Below, one piece after another: positions 45,127 through 55,502 of a DNA stretch of 64,000 nucleotides (position 1 is the first letter of the stretch; each line of letters begins with the position of its first letter). Location: positions 1-64,000 of the forward strand of contig NZ_MRCD01000043.1 in the NCBI RefSeq assembly GCF_001904745.1. The letters run 5' to 3'. The translations under genes and the position numbers were made by a program. The notes under the pieces are model-generated. The model was not told the origin of the DNA. It ran no database searches and saw only the letters and a program-made list of their open reading frames with translations. Origin of the DNA: Calothrix sp. HK-06 (lineage in GTDB: Bacteria; Cyanobacteriota; Cyanobacteriia; Cyanobacteriales; Nostocaceae).

Positions 45127-45490
45127 ACGCTTTATTCAAAGAATATAGAAAAGAATCTTAATAAACTGTCTAATCGTGGGTTGGGTGGAGGAACGGAACC
45201 CAACAATTTTAGAAGCTAGGAAGTTGGGTTACACAAAGCCTCCACCCAACCTAGAACTACAAATAATGTAAAATCTATAGTGTATGTACTATGGTAAGCA
45301 GAATTACAAATCTCAATGCTAAATGTTATCAAGATTTAAGAAACCCAGTTTGTATGCAATATCTTTATATGTATTACACAATATAAAAAAGAAACCCAGA
45401 AACCGAGTTTCTATGCGATATCTTCGTTTTTATTACAAGATATAAAAAAGAAACCCGGTTCTATATCCTATTAAGTTAAACGGGCGCGCG
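45127..45490. repeat. Repeat-filled region upstream of the kinase gene
   Basis: This 364-bp region holds an inverted repeat with perfect 13-bp arms GGTTGGGTGGAGG (45179-45191) and CCTCCACCCAACC (45239-45251). Then come AGAAACC-type elements and a direct repeat of about 50 bp (starts near 45353 and 45412; both copies contain TATAAAAAAGAAACCC). No gene is supported. It separates the antiporter from the divergent kinase. Confidence 0.8.
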
Positions 45491-47911
45491 ATGCTAAAGA
45501 GCCTACAAGACGGACGTTATCGAATTATCGCAGCTATTGGAGGCGGGGGATTTGGGCGTATTTATGTTGCTGAGGATACTCGGCGCCCTGGTAATCCTAG
45601 ATGTGTTGTCAAGCATCTCCAGCCTGCCAGCAGGGAATTAAATTTTTTGGAACTTGCACGGCGCTTATTTAATACAGAGGCAGAAATTCTTGAGCAGCTT
45701 GGTCGCCACGAGCAAATACCCCAATTACTCGCATATTTTGAGGAAAACGAGGAATTTTACTTAATTCAGGAATTTATTGATGGTATTTCACTGTCTGATG
45801 AGTTAGTTACTAATGCTAAGTTTGATGAAGCTCAGGTAATTTTGCTTTTGCAAGATATTCTTAGTATTTTAGTATTTGTCCACTCGCACAACTGTATTCA
45901 TCGGGATATTAAACCGAGTAATTTAATTCGGCGTGCAAGCGATGGCAAGTTGGTTTTGATCGATTTTGGTGCGGTTAAACAAATTCGTCAACTACCAAGT
46001 AACTCGGGGCAATCGGAAATGAGTGTTGCAATTGGCACTCAAGGATATATGCCAAATGAGCAATCTGGTGGTAAACCCAGACTAAATAGTGATATTTACG
46101 CATTAGGTATAGTAGCAATTCAAGCGATAACTGGCTTACGTCCCTCAAAGTTACCCGAAGACCCTAATACTGGTGAAATAGTTTGGCGCCATCAAGCGAG
46201 AGTCAGTAACAAGCTAGCGGATATTATCGATAAGATGGTGCGCTACGATTATCGTACTCGCTATCAATCTGCAACCGAAGTACTACAAGCTTTACAAGAA
46301 ATAACAAATCCGGATTTAGCAAATAAACGTTACACTTGGAAACAATTTTATCGTAGTGGTTTAAGTATTATTGGCGCCAGTTGGTTAATAACTATAGCAT
46401 TGGTTTTAGGAGTTCGTGAACTAAAATTATTTCAACCATTGGAACTTGCTGCTTACGACCGAATGATGCGGTTGCGGTTTACTACTGAGTTTTACCAAAG
46501 TTTAAGTTCAGAAGAACAAACGAACCAAAATACCGACCGAAACTTATTAGTAGTTAATGTTGATGATGAAAACATATCTAACGATACTATAAATAAGTTA
46601 TTGGTTAAGCTTCAATCTTACAAACCAAGTATAATTGGCTTAAATTTATATAAACCTCAACAAAAATTAGCTGCTTTTAATGGGCAAAAGAATAATCAAA
46701 ATAATATTATTGGTGTTTGTGGTCTTGGTAGCTCATCACAACTAGGAATTTCACCACCTTCACTTCCAATAGAAAACATCGGTTTTAACGATGTGTTGGT
46801 AGACGACGATAATATTGTGCGACGCAGTTTACTATTTGCCAATCCTGGCACAAGCAAAAAATGTACAGCCAACTATTCCTTTGCAGCTTTACTTGCAACT
46901 CAATTTCTCCAACAGAAGGGTTTACAAGCTAACTTTACTCCAAAAGGAGAGTGGAAAATAGGTCAAGTCTCAATACAACCCCTCAATTCCAATTCTGGTG
47001 GGTATCGTAGAACACCTGATGCGCGGGGTTATGAAATTATGCTTGATTATCATTCAGTCGGTAAAGTCGCGCAAGAAGTTACTGTAGATGAGGTGCTAGC
47101 AAATCGAATCAATCCCGATAATATAGAAAAACGTATTGTTATAGTTGGGACAAGTATATCAAAATCTAATCGAGGTTTTTACACTCCCTATAGTCAACGG
47201 CGCCAAATTAGCGGTGTACAACTTCAAGCGCAAGCAGTTAGTCAAATTTTGAACGCTGCAACCAATAATCGTCCTTTATTAAAAATTTGGTCAGAATATG
47301 AGCAAATAGCATGGATTAGTTTTTGGGCACTCGCTGGAGGTATTCTCTCGTGGCCACTACGTCGCTTTTGGGTGTTATTTCCCAGCAAAGTTGCTATATT
47401 GCTCGTACTGTTAGTAACTACATTCTACATTTTTACGCAGTCCGGCTGGGTACCTCTCATCGCTCCAGCTCTGGCTTTAATAATAACAGGATGGATGGTA
47501 GCTGGTTTAAGAGTTTATTTGAATAAACATCAATTGAAAATCCGTACTCCTCGCACTTCTATATCTAAGATACAGAAACAAGTTGGAGACTCACAGTTAA
47601 TAACGGTTCCACCAATTAGCATTTTACAAGGTTCTGGAAATACCGTACTCGAAGGAGAATCGAGAGCAAATCAAATTACTCGCTATACAATCACTTGCGA
47701 ACAAGGACAACAGCTTACACTCGATTTATTAGAAGGTGACATAAATATAAAAGTAATCGACCCAGATGGTATTACTATTGCTACCGCTATAACTAAACCT
47801 ATGAGCCAAAAAACCCAATGGCAAGGTTTAGTATCTACACGCGGAGATTTTATAGTGGAAGTCGCCACTATTAATAAATCACATTATTCAGTGAGCGTTA
47901 CCCTTCACTAG
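45491..47911 (+). CDS. Ser/Thr protein kinase with CHASE2 sensor domain
   Basis: This 806-aa receptor kinase has a kinase domain at about residues 9-270: glycine loop [18 protein letters not shown] lysine, catalytic [16 protein letters not shown] and [11 protein letters not shown] first transmembrane helix is near 292-308, then a CHASE2-type extracytoplasmic domain (about 310-600: [44 protein letters not shown]), then three hydrophobic helices to about 690. The C-terminal 100 residues form a beta-rich PPC-like segment ([19 protein letters not shown]). It probably senses an external ligand; target unknown. Confidence 0.9.
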   Translation: MLKSLQDGRYRIIAAIGGGGFGRIYVAEDTRRPGNPRCVVKHLQPASRELNFLELARRLFNTEAEILEQLGRHEQIPQLLAYFEENEEFYLIQEFIDGISLSDELVTNAKFDEAQVILLLQDILSILVFVHSHNCIHRDIKPSNLIRRASDGKLVLIDFGAVKQIRQLPSNSGQSEMSVAIGTQGYMPNEQSGGKPRLNSDIYALGIVAIQAITGLRPSKLPEDPNTGEIVWRHQARVSNKLADIIDKMVRYDYRTRYQSATEVLQALQEITNPDLANKRYTWKQFYRSGLSIIGASWLITIALVLGVRELKLFQPLELAAYDRMMRLRFTTEFYQSLSSEEQTNQNTDRNLLVVNVDDENISNDTINKLLVKLQSYKPSIIGLNLYKPQQKLAAFNGQKNNQNNIIGVCGLGSSSQLGISPPSLPIENIGFNDVLVDDDNIVRRSLLFANPGTSKKCTANYSFAALLATQFLQQKGLQANFTPKGEWKIGQVSIQPLNSNSGGYRRTPDARGYEIMLDYHSVGKVAQEVTVDEVLANRINPDNIEKRIVIVGTSISKSNRGFYTPYSQRRQISGVQLQAQAVSQILNAATNNRPLLKIWSEYEQIAWISFWALAGGILSWPLRRFWVLFPSKVAILLVLLVTTFYIFTQSGWVPLIAPALALIITGWMVAGLRVYLNKHQLKIRTPRTSISKIQKQVGDSQLITVPPISILQGSGNTVLEGESRANQITRYTITCEQGQQLTLDLLEGDINIKVIDPDGITIATAITKPMSQKTQWQGLVSTRGDFIVEVATINKSHYSVSVTLH

Positions 47912-47929
47912 ATTATTAATGTTTTGAAA

Positions 47930-48003
47930 CGGGGTCGACGAGGCTCGAACTCGCAACTTCCGCCGTGACAGGGCGGTGCTCTAACCGATTGAACTACGAC
48001 CCC
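47930..48003 (-). tRNA. tRNA-Asp (anticodon GUC)
   Basis: On the minus strand the acceptor GGGGTCG pairs with CGACCCC. The anticodon stem-loop is CCGCC-CTGTCAC-GGCGG with anticodon GTC, and the T arm (GCGAG TTCGAGC CTCGT) is intact. The predicted length is 74 nt including discriminator G. The CCA end is not encoded. It lies just past the kinase stop codon on the opposite strand. Confidence 0.97.
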
Positions 48004-48136
48004 AAGTAGTAGTTTCTTTTAAAGAGCGCCTGCTCTTTTCGGCAACTTATTCATTATGCTCAAATAAAATAAATTTGTCAAGTTCTTTTTTGAATTTTAT
48101 CAACTGGCGCCAATGTCCGAATACTTATGTATTATA

Positions 48137-49786
48137 TTATACGTTTTTATCTCGAAATACTGGGCGTGAGATGACGCGCGAGACTTTGGAGACAGCATAG
48201 TTAAGCCATTCTCGAACGCTGAATTTTTGATTTCGCTGGTTTTCGGCTAATTGACTGATAATTTCTGGCTTCTTTTTTTCCAAATGTAACCGCAACATAT
48301 TTTTGCTCTCATTCATTTCGATAATTGACTTTGTATTTTCAATCGACTCTAAACAATCAATAATTTGTTGACGTTGACGTGCAGACAAGGTGAGAGTGAT
48401 TACTTTTTCACACTTACCCGGATTCTCAAGCGAGAAAAACAATAAATGGTAATAACCTGTATTCACAAGAGCTTGTGCAATTTTTTGGCTTTTGCTATCC
48501 TTCATGTCGAGAAAATACGACAACCAGCGCGTTAAATCAAACTTTTTATCACATAAGGTTGTTACCCAAAGCAATAAGGGGTACAAATTTTTCTGAAAGA
48601 TAAATTCAGTATTACTGATTTGCTTAACTAGTACATCTATTTCTTTTTTAGGTAACATTGCCCATAGGGTAGGGATGCTACCTTGGGTTGATTGTAGTAG
48701 ATGCGGAAAGCAAATAAGTCCCTTTGGCTTGTTCACAGGCCATGTTTTCTGCAAACAAATTTTTTCGGATATTGAGGTAACAGGTACTAGTTGTACATTT
48801 GCAGGATTGTAAGATTGGTTTGTTGAGTTAAGAACTTCGCCATTCTCTAACTGTTGGATACGCTCCAAACTACTTAAAACTTTTCCCATATCTTGAGGAC
48901 GATTTTTGACTTCTTTTGCTAAACAAGTCATTACTAGCTCTTGTAGCTCTTTGGGAATTCTCAAATCAGGGTTAATTTCTTTAAATGTTGGTGGTGCTTG
49001 AAACTTATGTGCTTGATACCAATCTCCAAATGAATTGGTTTTGAGGGCAAAAGGGTGTTGTCCTGTAAGTATTTCGTACATTAGTACTCCCAAACTGTAA
49101 ATATCAGAACGCACATCTATCAATTTGCGTCCTTCCATATGTTCTGGAGAGCAATAAGGCAAACTACCAATAAAAGATTCTGTAAGCGTCATTCCAGCAC
49201 GCTCTGTCAAAAACTTAGCAATACCAAAATCGAGTATTTTTACTACATCCCCTTGTTTTGGGTCTTCGACAATAAAAATATTTTCAGGTTTAATATCGCG
49301 GTGTAAAACAGGATATATTTCTCCTTTGAGGCTAATACCTTGATGCGCGCATTGTAAACCTAAGCAAATTTGATAAATAATTTCTAATGATTTAGTTAGA
49401 TTTAATGAATTAGATTTAATAATAGCTTTGAGATTTCTACCTTGTAGGTATTCCATCACATAAAACGGAATTTTACCATCGGTGACACCATAGCTCAAAA
49501 CGCGAGCAATTTGTTTACTCTTACGTCCTAATTGGGCGCCGATAAAAATTTCTCTACCGAAGCGTTGTGAGGTTTGCTGGTTATCAATACTTAAAGATAG
49601 AATTTTGACAGCTACAGGCATTCCACCCTTAGCAGCATCTTCAGCCAGGTAAACCCTGCCCATTCCACCTTTGCCAATTAAATCTCTAATTAAATAACGA
49701 TTATTTAAAAATTTTCCTATGTATCCGTCTAAATCTGCCTTATGCATTACTTCATCTTGAATATCCGACAACATAGAAGTTTTCAT
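48137..49786 (-). CDS. Ser/Thr protein kinase (Pkn2/PknB-like)
   Basis: This 549-aa protein has the kinase domain at about residues 31-310: GKGGMGRVYLAEDA, VAVKIL, catalytic HRDIKPENIF, DFGIAKFL, and SPEHMEGRKLIDVRSDIYSL. There is no membrane segment. The C-terminal 230 residues (CLQKTWPVNKPKGLICFPHL, LARQRQQ-type helices) are of unknown function and helical. It is a different kinase subtype from the CHASE2 kinase and lies on the other side of tRNA-Asp. Confidence 0.9.
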   Translation of the reverse strand: MKTSMLSDIQDEVMHKADLDGYIGKFLNNRYLIRDLIGKGGMGRVYLAEDAAKGGMPVAVKILSLSIDNQQTSQRFGREIFIGAQLGRKSKQIARVLSYGVTDGKIPFYVMEYLQGRNLKAIIKSNSLNLTKSLEIIYQICLGLQCAHQGISLKGEIYPVLHRDIKPENIFIVEDPKQGDVVKILDFGIAKFLTERAGMTLTESFIGSLPYCSPEHMEGRKLIDVRSDIYSLGVLMYEILTGQHPFALKTNSFGDWYQAHKFQAPPTFKEINPDLRIPKELQELVMTCLAKEVKNRPQDMGKVLSSLERIQQLENGEVLNSTNQSYNPANVQLVPVTSISEKICLQKTWPVNKPKGLICFPHLLQSTQGSIPTLWAMLPKKEIDVLVKQISNTEFIFQKNLYPLLLWVTTLCDKKFDLTRWLSYFLDMKDSKSQKIAQALVNTGYYHLLFFSLENPGKCEKVITLTLSARQRQQIIDCLESIENTKSIIEMNESKNMLRLHLEKKKPEIISQLAENQRNQKFSVREWLNYAVSKVSRVISRPVFRDKNV

Positions 49787-50066
49787 AAATGTTAAGCTTT
49801 CATCCCATACTATTATTTGCCCTTACAGTTACTTATTAAGTATAGCGATGATAAAAGTCACTATTATGAAAGAATTGAATAGCGTCCATAAAAATTAGTT
49901 CAAGTAAAAATAAAATATATATAAAGTCAATAAATAGGCTGTGTAAAACTATCTACATTAAGGTTTAACACATACTTCAAGCTATCCATATGAGAAAATC
50001 CACTGAAACATAAAAACCGCTCAATAAGCGGTTATGATTAGTTCAGTACATATACTTATGTAGTTT

Positions 50067-51254
50067 TTACTGTCCTGAAGGAAACAAGCGACGCAATAGT
50101 CGTTGTAATCGTGATGGAGATTCGGTTTTGAGCTTGAAAGCGATGAATTGTGTACGCTGGATTTTCTGAAAATTGTTATCACTCACAACAATTAAGGTAG
50201 GTTGTCCATTAGGTAGAACACGACCCAGCGTTAAACCTTCTATATTATCGAGGGAAACGTCAAGTTTACGTAAATCTAACAGTAGTTTTTTCTGAACAGG
50301 TATGATAGCTTTTGTGTCTACCTGTAAAAGACTGTCAACGTTTTGAATATCAGTGGCACCTTCAAGAGAAACTTGAAATAGCGAAATTGCAAACCCTAAA
50401 CCAGTGAAAGCGCGCTCAATACTAATAAAATGTCCTTGATTATCAATCGCATGTAAGTCTGGTAAACCTTGAGCGTATTTACCAGTGATGTTAATCAATG
50501 GCTTTACTGCTTCAGTTCTATATAAATACTCTTTTTCCAACTGGTTAGTAGAAAGATTATATTGCAAAATGCGGCTAGATGTGCTAATACCTGGTTTAGC
50601 TTCGGAACCATCTTGAATGAGTGCATTTTCCGTAGCAGAGAATAAATACTTATTATCGGGTGTAATCGTCAGGCTTTCAAACGCTAAGTTATTACGAATA
50701 CCTTTTTTACCATCACGTGAAGGTAAAAACTTTTCTGGGATAGGCAAACTACTAACTTCTTTACCCGAAGCAAGCGAAAACTCTTTGATAAACGGGTTGA
50801 TTAACTTTGCCGCATCACCTTCGGAAGATATAAATACAGTACCTCGGTTAGTTAAAGCAATTCCCTCAGAGTCTATAGTGCTTCTAGCAAAGTTCTGATT
50901 ATTTTTATCTACTAATAAAGTAACCCCAACAGGCGCCACATTTGCATCTTTGAGTACTCCCTGACTCAAATCGATTCTAAAAGTATAAAACCGTGCAGGG
51001 GCTTTTTCGCTGCGGTCGTCTGAAATTGCATAATAAAGCTGGTTGGTATCATCGTAAGTAATGCCAGACAGTCCTCCAATAGGTGTATTTTGAAAAATCG
51101 TACCTGTCGGGATAACAGCTTGTCCAATAAACTCGATACCAGTAATTTCAACCGCAGATGAAGGTTGATTAAAAAAAAATAAACTAATAATTAGAATAGG
51201 TATACAAAAGAAAACAGTTAGTTGTAAGGCTTTGTTTTTTCTGATTAACTGCAT
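50067..51254 (-). CDS. Esterase-like activity of phytase family protein
   Basis: This 395-aa protein has an N-terminal hydrophobic signal (about residues 11-30, LTVFFCIPILIISLFFFN) and a beta-propeller-like body. The conserved segments are GGLSGITYDDTNQLYYAISD DRS, DSEGIALTNRGTVFISSEGD, and NLAFESLTITPDNKYLFSAT EN, typical of the phytase-like esterase domain (PF13449). It is probably periplasmic or extracellular and may act on organic phosphates or esters. Confidence 0.85.
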   Translation of the reverse strand: MQLIRKNKALQLTVFFCIPILIISLFFFNQPSSAVEITGIEFIGQAVIPTGTIFQNTPIGGLSGITYDDTNQLYYAISDDRSEKAPARFYTFRIDLSQGVLKDANVAPVGVTLLVDKNNQNFARSTIDSEGIALTNRGTVFISSEGDAAKLINPFIKEFSLASGKEVSSLPIPEKFLPSRDGKKGIRNNLAFESLTITPDNKYLFSATENALIQDGSEAKPGISTSSRILQYNLSTNQLEKEYLYRTEAVKPLINITGKYAQGLPDLHAIDNQGHFISIERAFTGLGFAISLFQVSLEGATDIQNVDSLLQVDTKAIIPVQKKLLLDLRKLDVSLDNIEGLTLGRVLPNGQPTLIVVSDNNFQKIQRTQFIAFKLKTESPSRLQRLLRRLFPSGQ

Positions 51255-51315
51255 AAATATAGCCGTCTCGTCAAAATCACCAACACAATATCATAATTAA
51301 TTCAAGTTGATAAAT

Positions 51316-53025
51316 TTAAGCTTCAGCAAAGAATTTCGCTAACCAGTCTTTTACACAGCGTGTTGCATGGCAATCATCTTCGTTATAGCGCTGAATGATT
51401 GAAAGCATCGCATGATTTCCTGTTTTTAACCATTGGTCATACCAGTAAATACACTTAGCACCACTCGCATCACTATCACGCCATTCAAATTTTAACCACT
51501 TAGCAATAACTTTGAGTGCGTAGCTTTCTATGGGTAGAGCCACATTTTTAATTAGTTCTTCATATACATCAACAAAGCGACTGAGTATTGGCAACACAAC
51601 ATCGTTAGGAGTGCGATATAGTTTTGCGAGTCGTTTGACGGTATCAAACTCATACACGCAAAAATGGTAAATAGGCGCCTCTGGGTACTGATTTACTAAG
51701 TCCACAAACTGCTGCCATACTAACTCTTCGTCTTCAGGTTTCTCTGCCAAGAATGAATAAAACCGTTCAGTCTGTGCGACTTTATCAACAACCAACACTC
51801 CCAGTAAGTAATTAAGATTCAAATCTGGTTGTGCTTCTATATCAAAGTAAAGTTCTACAGGATACTCTAGACGAATATCTTTAACGGCTATTTGACTTTG
51901 ACGCAACGAAGAAATACTTGTATATGTATATGCTTCGGTTAAACCGATATTTTCTTCCACTTTGCGTGTTGACGGTTGAAGTAGCAAAGCACGATTCTCG
52001 GTAATCGATTTAGCTTGTACTACCAGCTTTGGGGCAATATAACTATCAAATCCGGGTAAATTTTCGAGCATCAGGGGATTTGTATTAGCCAGAGCTTCGG
52101 GAGTATTAATATTGAGAGCTTGAAGTTGAGCATAACGAACTGGAGTAACTCCAGGCATTAGCGAAAGATGACGTGAAGCGCGCGCAACATTATAACAATC
52201 AGTATGCCAATGACAAAGAGTGCATTTTTGTCGTGAGATAAATATATCGGGTGCGATTTCCGCTTCGAGTGACTCTATGCATTGCGACAAAATTCGCTGC
52301 ATTTGCACAGACCATCTTTTTAAATCAACATGGTAACTCGTTTCTTTAGAGCGCAGTATTAAGCCAGCAGTTGTAGGTTCGACGAGTTGCGTTATTCTAA
52401 GTATTTCAGCATGGTAAGCAGCAATAACTTGATACTCTTGTTTAGGACGCTTACCAAGTTCAATAGTGGTTGGAATGTACTGAAAATCGCCAAACCGTGA
52501 TTTTCCTGGTTGTTTAATTAATAAATCAGGACAACTTACTAGTGTATACTCACGACTTGGAACATAAGGAGAAAATAATGGCGGCGCCGTGTAATTACTA
52601 AAAGAATCTTCAAGCGAGAAAGGAAGCGTAGAAACATTATCATCACTTTCGTCATTAGCAGCAACGGCACCGACAGCAGCTAACTCAGTACTCAAAATAT
52701 TTTGTTCTAAACTATTAGAGACTTGGGTACGCCATTCAATATCAGCATAATCTGCCAATAAAACCCCTTGGTAGATACAATCAACACCTTGCTGCATCAA
52801 TTCCAAAGTTTCCACCGCACCCGCACGCCAATCACGCGGTCGATAGTTCGGTCGAGTGACGAGCGTGCGTCGTAAAATACTTTTTTGGTGGTTAATTTTA
52901 TCTTGTTGAAGTTTAACCAGTAAATCGGTCGGTTCAGAGCGCAATGTATAGTCGCCGTAGATGTCTAAAAACGGTCGGCGCCTACAGCGTTGGAATTGCA
53001 GCAGAAGTTCAGCGTTAATTAACAT
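51316..53025 (-). CDS. TM0106-type RecB-like nuclease with ribonuclease H-like domain
   Basis: This 569-aa protein matches the TM0106 family of putative RecB-type nucleases. The N-terminal PD-(D/E)XK-like part begins MLINAELLLQFQRCRRRPFL. It has four-cysteine FeS-type CTLCHWHTDCYNVAR at about residues 261-275, with the first cysteine in FQRCRR. The C-terminal RNase H-like domain starts at ELYFDIEAQPDLNLNYLLGV (DxE catalytic motif) and includes RYNEDDCHATR. It starts 51 bp from the divergent lyase gene. Role in vivo unknown; DNA repair or defence are possibilities. Confidence 0.85.
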   Translation of the reverse strand: MLINAELLLQFQRCRRRPFLDIYGDYTLRSEPTDLLVKLQQDKINHQKSILRRTLVTRPNYRPRDWRAGAVETLELMQQGVDCIYQGVLLADYADIEWRTQVSNSLEQNILSTELAAVGAVAANDESDDNVSTLPFSLEDSFSNYTAPPLFSPYVPSREYTLVSCPDLLIKQPGKSRFGDFQYIPTTIELGKRPKQEYQVIAAYHAEILRITQLVEPTTAGLILRSKETSYHVDLKRWSVQMQRILSQCIESLEAEIAPDIFISRQKCTLCHWHTDCYNVARASRHLSLMPGVTPVRYAQLQALNINTPEALANTNPLMLENLPGFDSYIAPKLVVQAKSITENRALLLQPSTRKVEENIGLTEAYTYTSISSLRQSQIAVKDIRLEYPVELYFDIEAQPDLNLNYLLGVLVVDKVAQTERFYSFLAEKPEDEELVWQQFVDLVNQYPEAPIYHFCVYEFDTVKRLAKLYRTPNDVVLPILSRFVDVYEELIKNVALPIESYALKVIAKWLKFEWRDSDASGAKCIYWYDQWLKTGNHAMLSIIQRYNEDDCHATRCVKDWLAKFFAEA

Positions 53026-53076
53026 TCCTCTAGGCTAACAATAATTTGGTACGAATAGGAGTAAAACATACGTAAT

Positions 53077-54231
53077 ATGACAGATAAACTACATCAGCAT
53101 CGCGCTTTGTTTCCAGCATTGGCAAATAAGACTTACTTTAACTATGGTGGACAGGGTCCAATGCCACAAGCTGCTATTGACGCAGTTGTTACAGCACAAG
53201 TTCAAACGCAGCAGCTAGGTCCATTTAGTAATGCAGTGTATTCCTGGATGAATCAACAAATAGCGACGGCACGCAATAGCATTGCATCGCATTTACATGT
53301 TACATCTGAAACAATCACCCTTACAGAAAATGTTACCGTGGGTTGTAATATTGCGATGTGGGGTATAAATTGGCAACCAGGTGACCATTTGTTACTTACA
53401 GATTGTGAGCATCATGCTGTGATTGCAATTGCACAAGCTATCAGGCGCCGTTTTCAAGTAGAAATCACAACTTGTCCAATTCTTGCAGTAGATAATCCTG
53501 TTGATGTAATAGCCCAACACCTTCGCCCGAATACTCGTTTGTTAGCGATTAGTCATATTTTGTGGAATACGGGCGAGGTTTTGGCTATTGATAAAATATC
53601 TCAATTATGTCGAGCGAATAAAACCTTGTTATTAGTGGATGCAGCACAGTCGTTTGGTTCGATGCCTTTACATTTGAATCAGTTGTCCGTAGATTTTTAT
53701 GCGTTTACTGGACACAAATGGATGTGTGGCGCCGCTGGGTTGGGTGGGTTGTACGTGCGGAAAGAGGTTAGAGAAAATTTGCTACCAACTTTTGTGGGTT
53801 GGCGTAGTGTTATAACTGATATGCAAGGACAACCGCAAGAGTGGCAACCAGATGGACGAAGTTATGAGGTGGCAACTTCTGATGTACCATTACTTGCAGG
53901 GTTACGGGAGGCAATGGTAATTCATGAGCAGTGGGGAAATATTCAGGAACGTTATGAGCAAATATTGAAAAATAGCGAGTATTTGTGGCAAAAATTACAA
54001 TCACTACCTGAAGTCAAATGCTTGCTAACCTCTCCACCACAAAGCGGTTTAGTGTCATTTCAACTAACAAACATGCAACACCAGAAATTAGTTAATTATC
54101 TAGAGACACAACATAATATTTTAACTCGGACTATTGCAAATCCTGATTGTGTGCGTGCTTGTGTACATTATTTTACTCTGGAATCGGAAATTGATGAATT
54201 GGTTGCGGCGGTTCGGGAATTTTGTGTGTGA
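53077..54231 (+). CDS. L-cysteine/cystine C-S lyase (C-DES type), PLP-dependent
   Basis: This 384-aa class V aminotransferase-fold enzyme closely resembles the Synechocystis L-cyst(e)ine C-S lyase, which cleaves cystine to give a persulfide for FeS cluster assembly. Matching parts are FPALANKTYFNYGGQGPMP, TLTENVTVGCNIAMWGINW, LLTDCEHHAVIAIAQAI, the PLP lysine in FTGHKWMCGAAGLGGLYV, and TIANPDCVRACVHY near the end. The SufS/NifS active-site cysteine loop is not evident. Substrate identity is inferred from the family. Confidence 0.85.
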   Translation: MTDKLHQHRALFPALANKTYFNYGGQGPMPQAAIDAVVTAQVQTQQLGPFSNAVYSWMNQQIATARNSIASHLHVTSETITLTENVTVGCNIAMWGINWQPGDHLLLTDCEHHAVIAIAQAIRRRFQVEITTCPILAVDNPVDVIAQHLRPNTRLLAISHILWNTGEVLAIDKISQLCRANKTLLLVDAAQSFGSMPLHLNQLSVDFYAFTGHKWMCGAAGLGGLYVRKEVRENLLPTFVGWRSVITDMQGQPQEWQPDGRSYEVATSDVPLLAGLREAMVIHEQWGNIQERYEQILKNSEYLWQKLQSLPEVKCLLTSPPQSGLVSFQLTNMQHQKLVNYLETQHNILTRTIANPDCVRACVHYFTLESEIDELVAAVREFCV

Positions 54232-54243
54232 TTTACGTGTGGG

Positions 54244-54332
54244 GGGGCAGGTTTACGAGGTTGTTGTGATAGGTTATAAATCTTGGTTAACCTGCCCCTA
54301 CGGTATTTTATACGGTATTTCATACGGTATTA
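54244..54332. repeat. Inverted repeat and 12-bp triple repeat upstream of the glycosyltransferase
   Basis: GGGGCAGGTT (54244-54253) and AACCTGCCCC (54289-54298) are perfect arms. Then TACGGTATTT occurs three times in tandem (54299-54332) at a 12-bp period, ending just before the start codon of the next gene. The triple repeat is close enough to the start codon to affect expression. Confidence 0.75.
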
Positions 54333-54334
54333 TT

Positions 54335-55414
54335 ATGGAACGTCCTACTATATATATTGCTATCACGAATCATGGTTTTGGTCATGCAACACGTACTGCT
54401 GCTGTTGCTGCTACTATTCAAAAACTGTTTCCTGATGTTTTGCTGATTTTGGTGACTACGGCGCCGCGTTGGTTGCTGGAATCTTACATTGAGGGTGATT
54501 TTATTCATCGTCCGCGTGCATACGATTTAGGTGTGGTGCAAGCTGATAGTTTAACGATGGACAAAGAGGCAACATTGTCCAAGTTAGTAGAAATTAAGAA
54601 AAAGCAAAATTCAATAATTGCCTCGGAAGTAAACTTTATTCGCCAAAACCGCGTTAATTTAATTTTGGCAGATGTACCCTTTCTTGCGGCGCCAATTGCA
54701 AGTGCAGCCAATATACCTTGTTGGATGATGACAAATTTTGGTTGGGATTTTATATATCGTGACTGGGGTGGAGAATTTATTGCCATTGCTGACTGGATAG
54801 GTGAATGTTATAGCAAATGCCAGCGCACTTTTCGTCTTCCTTTCCACGAACCTATGTCAATGTTTTCTAACATTACTGATGTAGGTTTAACTGGTGGTTC
54901 TCCCCATTACTCTACTGAAGAAATTAGTCAAAAATGGAAAATTAATGCTCCTAAAGAGAAAACTGCGTTACTTACATTTGGTGGTTTAGGTTTACAAGAA
55001 ATTCCTTACCATAACCTCAATAAATTTCCCGACTGGCAATTTATTACCTTCGATGCTTCGGCGCCGGAATTACTAAATATAATCAAAATTACAGACCGTA
55101 AATATCGTCCAGTAGATATTATGCCAGTTTGCGGTCAAGTTATTTCTAAACCTGGTTACGGAACATTTGCCGAAGCAAGCAAACTGAATATACCCATAAT
55201 CACAATTACGCGCGACAACTTTGCTGAAGCTGCTTACTTACTTGAAGGTATTAGAAATTACAACCAGCATAAAATTCTCTCACCACAAGAATTTTTTGAA
55301 GGAAACTGGGGTTTTCTCAACCAAGAATTTCAGCAACCGAGTGAATCAAAAGCAATTACTAAAGATGGTAATGAAGTGATTGCCCAAAACGTAATTAACT
55401 TTTTAAAGCAATAA
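54335..55414 (+). CDS. Glycosyltransferase-like protein (GT-B fold)
   Basis: This 359-aa protein begins MERPTIYIAITNHGFGHATR, the nucleotide-sugar transferase-like glycine-rich N-terminal loop seen in MurG/MGT relatives. The C-terminal half has LLTFGGLGLQEIPY and the donor-binding region PVCGQVISKPGYGTFAEASK, with E and S residues where UDP-glycosyltransferases bind the donor. The ATG at 54335 has no in-frame conserved sequence upstream, so the longer frame to 54134 was not used. Substrate unknown. It is convergent with the subtilase gene. Confidence 0.85.
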   Translation: MERPTIYIAITNHGFGHATRTAAVAATIQKLFPDVLLILVTTAPRWLLESYIEGDFIHRPRAYDLGVVQADSLTMDKEATLSKLVEIKKKQNSIIASEVNFIRQNRVNLILADVPFLAAPIASAANIPCWMMTNFGWDFIYRDWGGEFIAIADWIGECYSKCQRTFRLPFHEPMSMFSNITDVGLTGGSPHYSTEEISQKWKINAPKEKTALLTFGGLGLQEIPYHNLNKFPDWQFITFDASAPELLNIIKITDRKYRPVDIMPVCGQVISKPGYGTFAEASKLNIPIITITRDNFAEAAYLLEGIRNYNQHKILSPQEFFEGNWGFLNQEFQQPSESKAITKDGNEVIAQNVINFLKQ

Positions 55415-55421
55415 AAAAAGC

Positions 55422-55445
55422 GCGACATATTAAAAATGTCGCGTC
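55422..55445. terminator. Hairpin after the glycosyltransferase gene
   Basis: CGCGACAT and ATGTCGCG pair perfectly around ATTAAAA, 8-10 nt past the stop codon, preceded by an A-run. The A-run would give a U-run in the minus-strand transcript, so it could act as a terminator for the convergent subtilase gene also. Confidence 0.6.
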
Positions 55446-55469
55446 ATCCATCACGTATAAACTTATTCT

Positions 55470-55502
55470 AGAAACCCGGTTTATTGGAGAAACCGGGTTT
55501 CT
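55470..55502. repeat. AGAAACCCGGTTT hairpin between convergent genes
   Basis: AGAAACCCGGTTT (55470-55482) and AAACCGGGTTTCT (55490-55502) are perfect 13-bp arms with a short loop. The right arm ends at the subtilase stop codon. Family member of the palindromes at 7821-7887 and 38240-38305, here at a convergent gene junction. Confidence 0.85.
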
